This document shows, one piece after another, positions 61,271 to 64,000 of a DNA stretch of 64,000 nt. The notes below the pieces were generated by a model, which saw only the letters and a list, made by a program, of their open reading frames with translations, was not told where the DNA came from and did no database searches. How positions within the stretch are numbered: the stretch's first letter is position 1; every line of letters starts with the position of its first letter. Both the position numbers and the translations under genes were made by a program. This DNA comes from Desertivibrio insolitus (GTDB lineage: Bacteria; Actinomycetota; Actinomycetes; Actinomycetales; Microbacteriaceae), in the NCBI RefSeq assembly GCF_017355965.1, contig NZ_JAFIQW010000001.1, positions 310,001-374,000 of the forward strand, given 5' to 3'.

Positions 61271-62674
61271 CTACTGCTTGGGGTTGGCGTAGACGGGGGC
61301 CGGGTCCTGCTTGGGAGTCGGGTGCGACTCGGGGGCGGGAGCGGCGTCGGTCTTGGGCTTCGGACGCGAGGCGTAGGTCTCGAAGGACTCGCGCGGACGC
61401 TCCCGAGCCGGGATCGAGACGATGTCGCGGCCGAGCACCAGGTTGAACGCCCAGTTGCCGAAAACGCGGATCTTGCGCTCCCACATCGGGATCGCGAGGC
61501 CGTGGTAGCCGCGGTGCATGCCCCAGGCGATCAGACCCTTGAATACGATCTTGTTGCTCTGGAACACGCCGTCGTAGAGACCGAGGGTCGCGACGACGCC
61601 GAGGCTGTCGTGCTTGTAGTCGACGGGCAGCTCGCCGCGGAGCACCGCGACGATGTTCTTGCCCATGCGCTTGCCCTGACGCACCGCGTGCTGGGCGTTC
61701 GGCACGCAGAAGCCGCCGACACCCTTGCCCGTGAGGTCGGGCACGGCGCAGACGTCGCCGGCGCCCCAGGCGTTCGGCACGACCTCGCCGCTCTCGGTGA
61801 CGACCTGCAGCGACGCGTTGACGCGGACGCGGCCGCGCTCCTCGACGGGGAGGTCGGTGTTCTTGACCATGGGCACGGCCATGACACCGGCGGTCCAGAC
61901 GATGAGGTCGGACTCGAAGCTCTCGCCGTTCGACATCTCGACGACACCGTCGACCGCGCTCGAGAGCTGCGTCTCGAGGTGGATCTCGGCGCCGCGCTGG
62001 GCGAGGTCCTTGATGACCCACTTGCTCGTCTCGAGCGAGACCTCGGGCATGATGCGCGGGGCGGCCTCGATGAGGTGGAAGCGGGTGTCGTCGAAGGTCA
62101 GCTGCGGGAAGCGCTTGAGCAGCGCGCTCGCGAGCGAGCGCATCTCGCCGAAGACCTCGATGCCGGCGAAGCCGCCGCCGACGACGGTGAAGGTGAGCAG
62201 GCGGTCGCGCTCCGGCCCGGCGGGCAGGTTGGCGGCGCGCTCGAAGTTCTGGTGGATGCGGTCGCGGATCGCGGTCGCCTCCTCGATCGTCTTCAGACCG
62301 ATCGCGTTGTCGGCGACGCCCGGGATCGGGAAGGTGCGCGAGACCGATCCGGCGGTGACGACGATGTCGTCGTACTCGAACTCCCACGGCTCACCGATCT
62401 CCGGCGTGATCGTCGCGGTGCGGGCGGCGTGGTTGATGCCGGTGACGCGAGCCGTGATGACCGTGGTCTTGTCGAGGTGACGGCGGTGCGCGACGAGCGC
62501 GTGACGCGGCTCGACCGCCCCGGCGACGACCTCGGGGAGGAAGGGCTGGTACGTCATGTACGGCAGCGGGTCGACCACGGTGACTTCCGCCTCGCCCCGG
62601 CGGAGCTGCCGCTGCAGGGTCAGAGCCGTGTAGAAGCCGGCGTAACCGCCACCGACGATGAGGATTTTGCGCAC
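61271..62674 (-). CDS. ndh: Type II NADH dehydrogenase
   Basis: A 467-residue membrane-associated flavoprotein that passes electrons from NADH to menaquinone without pumping protons. The FAD motif is ILIVGGGYAGFYTALTL, the NAD motif FTVVGGGFAGIEVFGEM, and the second FAD motif NAWGAGDVCAVPDLTGKGV. The C-terminal amphipathic region (GLIAWGMHRGYHGLAIP) anchors it, followed by a Pro-rich tail. The GTG at 62672-62674 has AAGGAG ten bases upstream. Confidence 0.92.
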   Translation of the reverse strand: MRKILIVGGGYAGFYTALTLQRQLRRGEAEVTVVDPLPYMTYQPFLPEVVAGAVEPRHALVAHRRHLDKTTVITARVTGINHAARTATITPEIGEPWEFEYDDIVVTAGSVSRTFPIPGVADNAIGLKTIEEATAIRDRIHQNFERAANLPAGPERDRLLTFTVVGGGFAGIEVFGEMRSLASALLKRFPQLTFDDTRFHLIEAAPRIMPEVSLETSKWVIKDLAQRGAEIHLETQLSSAVDGVVEMSNGESFESDLIVWTAGVMAVPMVKNTDLPVEERGRVRVNASLQVVTESGEVVPNAWGAGDVCAVPDLTGKGVGGFCVPNAQHAVRQGKRMGKNIVAVLRGELPVDYKHDSLGVVATLGLYDGVFQSNKIVFKGLIAWGMHRGYHGLAIPMWERKIRVFGNWAFNLVLGRDIVSIPARERPRESFETYASRPKPKTDAAPAPESHPTPKQDPAPVYANPKQ

Positions 62675-62713
62675 GAGTCAGGAACTCCTTGAGGGGGATG
62701 GGCCTAGGACAAT

Positions 62714-63991
62714 CTACTCCCTTGCGCGGCGGCCCCTCGCACCGGTGGCCGTCGTGCGCGGCCGTAGTCCGGCCACGATGATCCACAGCGCCCCGCCGAG
62801 GAACGCCACGACGACGCCGAGCGGCAGCCCGAGCGTGCGCAGTTGCTCGACGCCCGGATACAGCACCCCGATCGGGTCCGCCGCTGCCTGCGGGTCTTCC
62901 GCGTCGGTTCGCTCCTCGGGCGGCAACGGCGCGGTGCTCGTCTCGGGAACCGAGGGCACGTTCGCCCGCCGGTACAGCCGCACCCACTCCGCGAGATCGC
63001 CCATCGGGTTCGCGTCGACCCGGGCCACGTCGGCGGTGACCGCCGCGGCCGCATCGACGATGCCGTAGCCGTAGATGGGCCCGGGCACGGGTTCGCCGAC
63101 CGGATGCGCCGTGGCGAGCACCCGCTGGATGACGTTCGCCGCGTCGAGTTCCGGATGCGCCGCCCGCACGAGCGCGACGACCCCGGAGACCAGCGGCGCG
63201 GCGCCGCTCGTGCCCTCCCAGCGCGCGTACCCGCCGCCGGGCAGGGCGCCGACCAGCTCTTCGCTCGGCGCGGCGACGGAGATCGTGATGCCCTGGCTCG
63301 ACGCGTCGAAGCTCGCCTGCTCGTCGCGGTCGACGCCCGCGACGGTCAGCACGCCCGGCATCGTCGCGGGCGCGCCGACCGTGGTGGTGCCGCTCCCGCG
63401 GTTGCCGGCGGCGGCGACCACGACGACGTCGTTCTCCATCGCGTAGAGGAAGGCGTCGTCCCAGCTCTCGGGCCAGTCGAGGGTGTTGCGAGTCAGCGAC
63501 ATGTTGATGACGTCGGCCCCGTTGTCGACCGACCAGCGCACGGCCTGGGCGATCTGGTCGTCGCTCGGCACGTCGCCGAGCCCGAACCCGACCGAGACCG
63601 ACAGCAGCGAGGCGGCCGGCGCGACGCCGATCACCCCGTCCCCCGGCGCGTGGCCCCGGCCCGCCACGAGGCTCGCGACGAGGGTGCCGTGACTGTCCTC
63701 GCCGGGCTCGCCGATCGGCCTGAGCCCGTCGGGGCTGCCGAGCCCCGAGACATCCGTGCCCCCGACGACGGCACCCGCCAGGTCGGGGTGGCTCGCGTCG
63801 ATCCCAGTGTCGATCACCGCGACCGTCACGCCCGCGCCGCGGGTCGTCTGCCAGGCCTCGGAGATGCCGTACTCGTCGAGCCAGTACTGCAGGTCACGCA
63901 CGGGGTCGGCCGCGGCCGGCGCCGCGGGGACGAGCACCGAGATCGCGACGGATGCCGCTGCGCAGAGCGCCACGGCGCCCCGGCGTCTCAC
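62714..63991 (-). CDS. S8 subtilisin-like protease (mycosin type)
   Basis: A 425-residue exported protease with a signal peptide (ALCAAASVAISVLVPAAPAAA). The subtilisin triad is VIDTGID (Asp), DSHGTLVAS (His) and WEGTSGAAPLVSG (Ser). A linker rich in Pro and acidic residues leads to a C-terminal membrane helix (GVVVAFLGGALWIIVAGL), the layout of MycP proteases of type VII secretion. No ESX genes are in the window. The GTG at 63989-63991 is near the edge, so an upstream start cannot be excluded. Confidence 0.88.
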   Translation of the reverse strand: MRRRGAVALCAAASVAISVLVPAAPAAADPVRDLQYWLDEYGISEAWQTTRGAGVTVAVIDTGIDASHPDLAGAVVGGTDVSGLGSPDGLRPIGEPGEDSHGTLVASLVAGRGHAPGDGVIGVAPAASLLSVSVGFGLGDVPSDDQIAQAVRWSVDNGADVINMSLTRNTLDWPESWDDAFLYAMENDVVVVAAAGNRGSGTTTVGAPATMPGVLTVAGVDRDEQASFDASSQGITISVAAPSEELVGALPGGGYARWEGTSGAAPLVSGVVALVRAAHPELDAANVIQRVLATAHPVGEPVPGPIYGYGIVDAAAAVTADVARVDANPMGDLAEWVRLYRRANVPSVPETSTAPLPPEERTDAEDPQAAADPIGVLYPGVEQLRTLGLPLGVVVAFLGGALWIIVAGLRPRTTATGARGRRARE

Positions 63992-64000
63992 CAGGCGTCC

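Overview
The window is very GC-rich actinobacterial DNA, most likely from a Microbacteriaceae relative (order Micrococcales). The signs are a mycothiol-conjugate amidase (mca), a short-form Z-prenyl transferase, a mycosin-like protease, dense genes with many ATGA/GTGA stop-start overlaps, and several start codons only 6-7 nt behind a -10-like hexamer (leaderless mRNAs). I see no insertion sequence, prophage, CRISPR array or rRNA. The one RNA gene is a tRNA near 60.9 kb.

Layout. 0-20 kb is mostly housekeeping: prepilin peptidase, VOC protein, PhoH-PIN protein, amylosucrase, class V aminotransferase, uppS, hemolysin III, mca, greA, ilvA, an AI-2E transporter, a complete ABC importer of the polyamine/iron type, a YcaQ-like glycosylase, and htpX-lemA. 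At 20.4 kb a guanidine-III riboswitch precedes a sugE/gdx exporter.

20.9-48.8 kb is a purine-catabolism island. Xanthine dehydrogenase (FAD subunit plus a fused Fe-S/molybdopterin subunit) has its accessory genes xdhC, a mocA-like nucleotidyltransferase and sufU. Guanine deaminase, uricase, HIU hydrolase, OHCU decarboxylase, allantoinase, allantoate amidohydrolase, a PucG-type aminotransferase and an AtzH-amidase fusion then cover guanine to ureidoglycine/oxalurate. Inside the island, 31.4-38.5 kb holds a separate set: an XRE-cupin regulator and VanB-type reductase facing a cytosine-deaminase-like hydrolase, an NMT1/Tau-type ABC importer, an FAD oxidase and a creatininase-family hydrolase. 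Its substrate is unknown and it is the best candidate here for an undescribed pathway.

48.8-64 kb holds a large Ig-like membrane protein, a glycerol regulon (glpF, glpK, a SorC-type regulator with a nonsense codon near its N-terminus, and glpD), a secreted lipase, a 4-fold beta-flower protein, a peptidase M23-SLH gene bracketed by a 74-bp duplication, the tRNA, a type II NADH dehydrogenase (ndh) and an S8 protease. One AbiEi/DUF559-like gene (about 25 kb) is broken by a frameshift and a stop.
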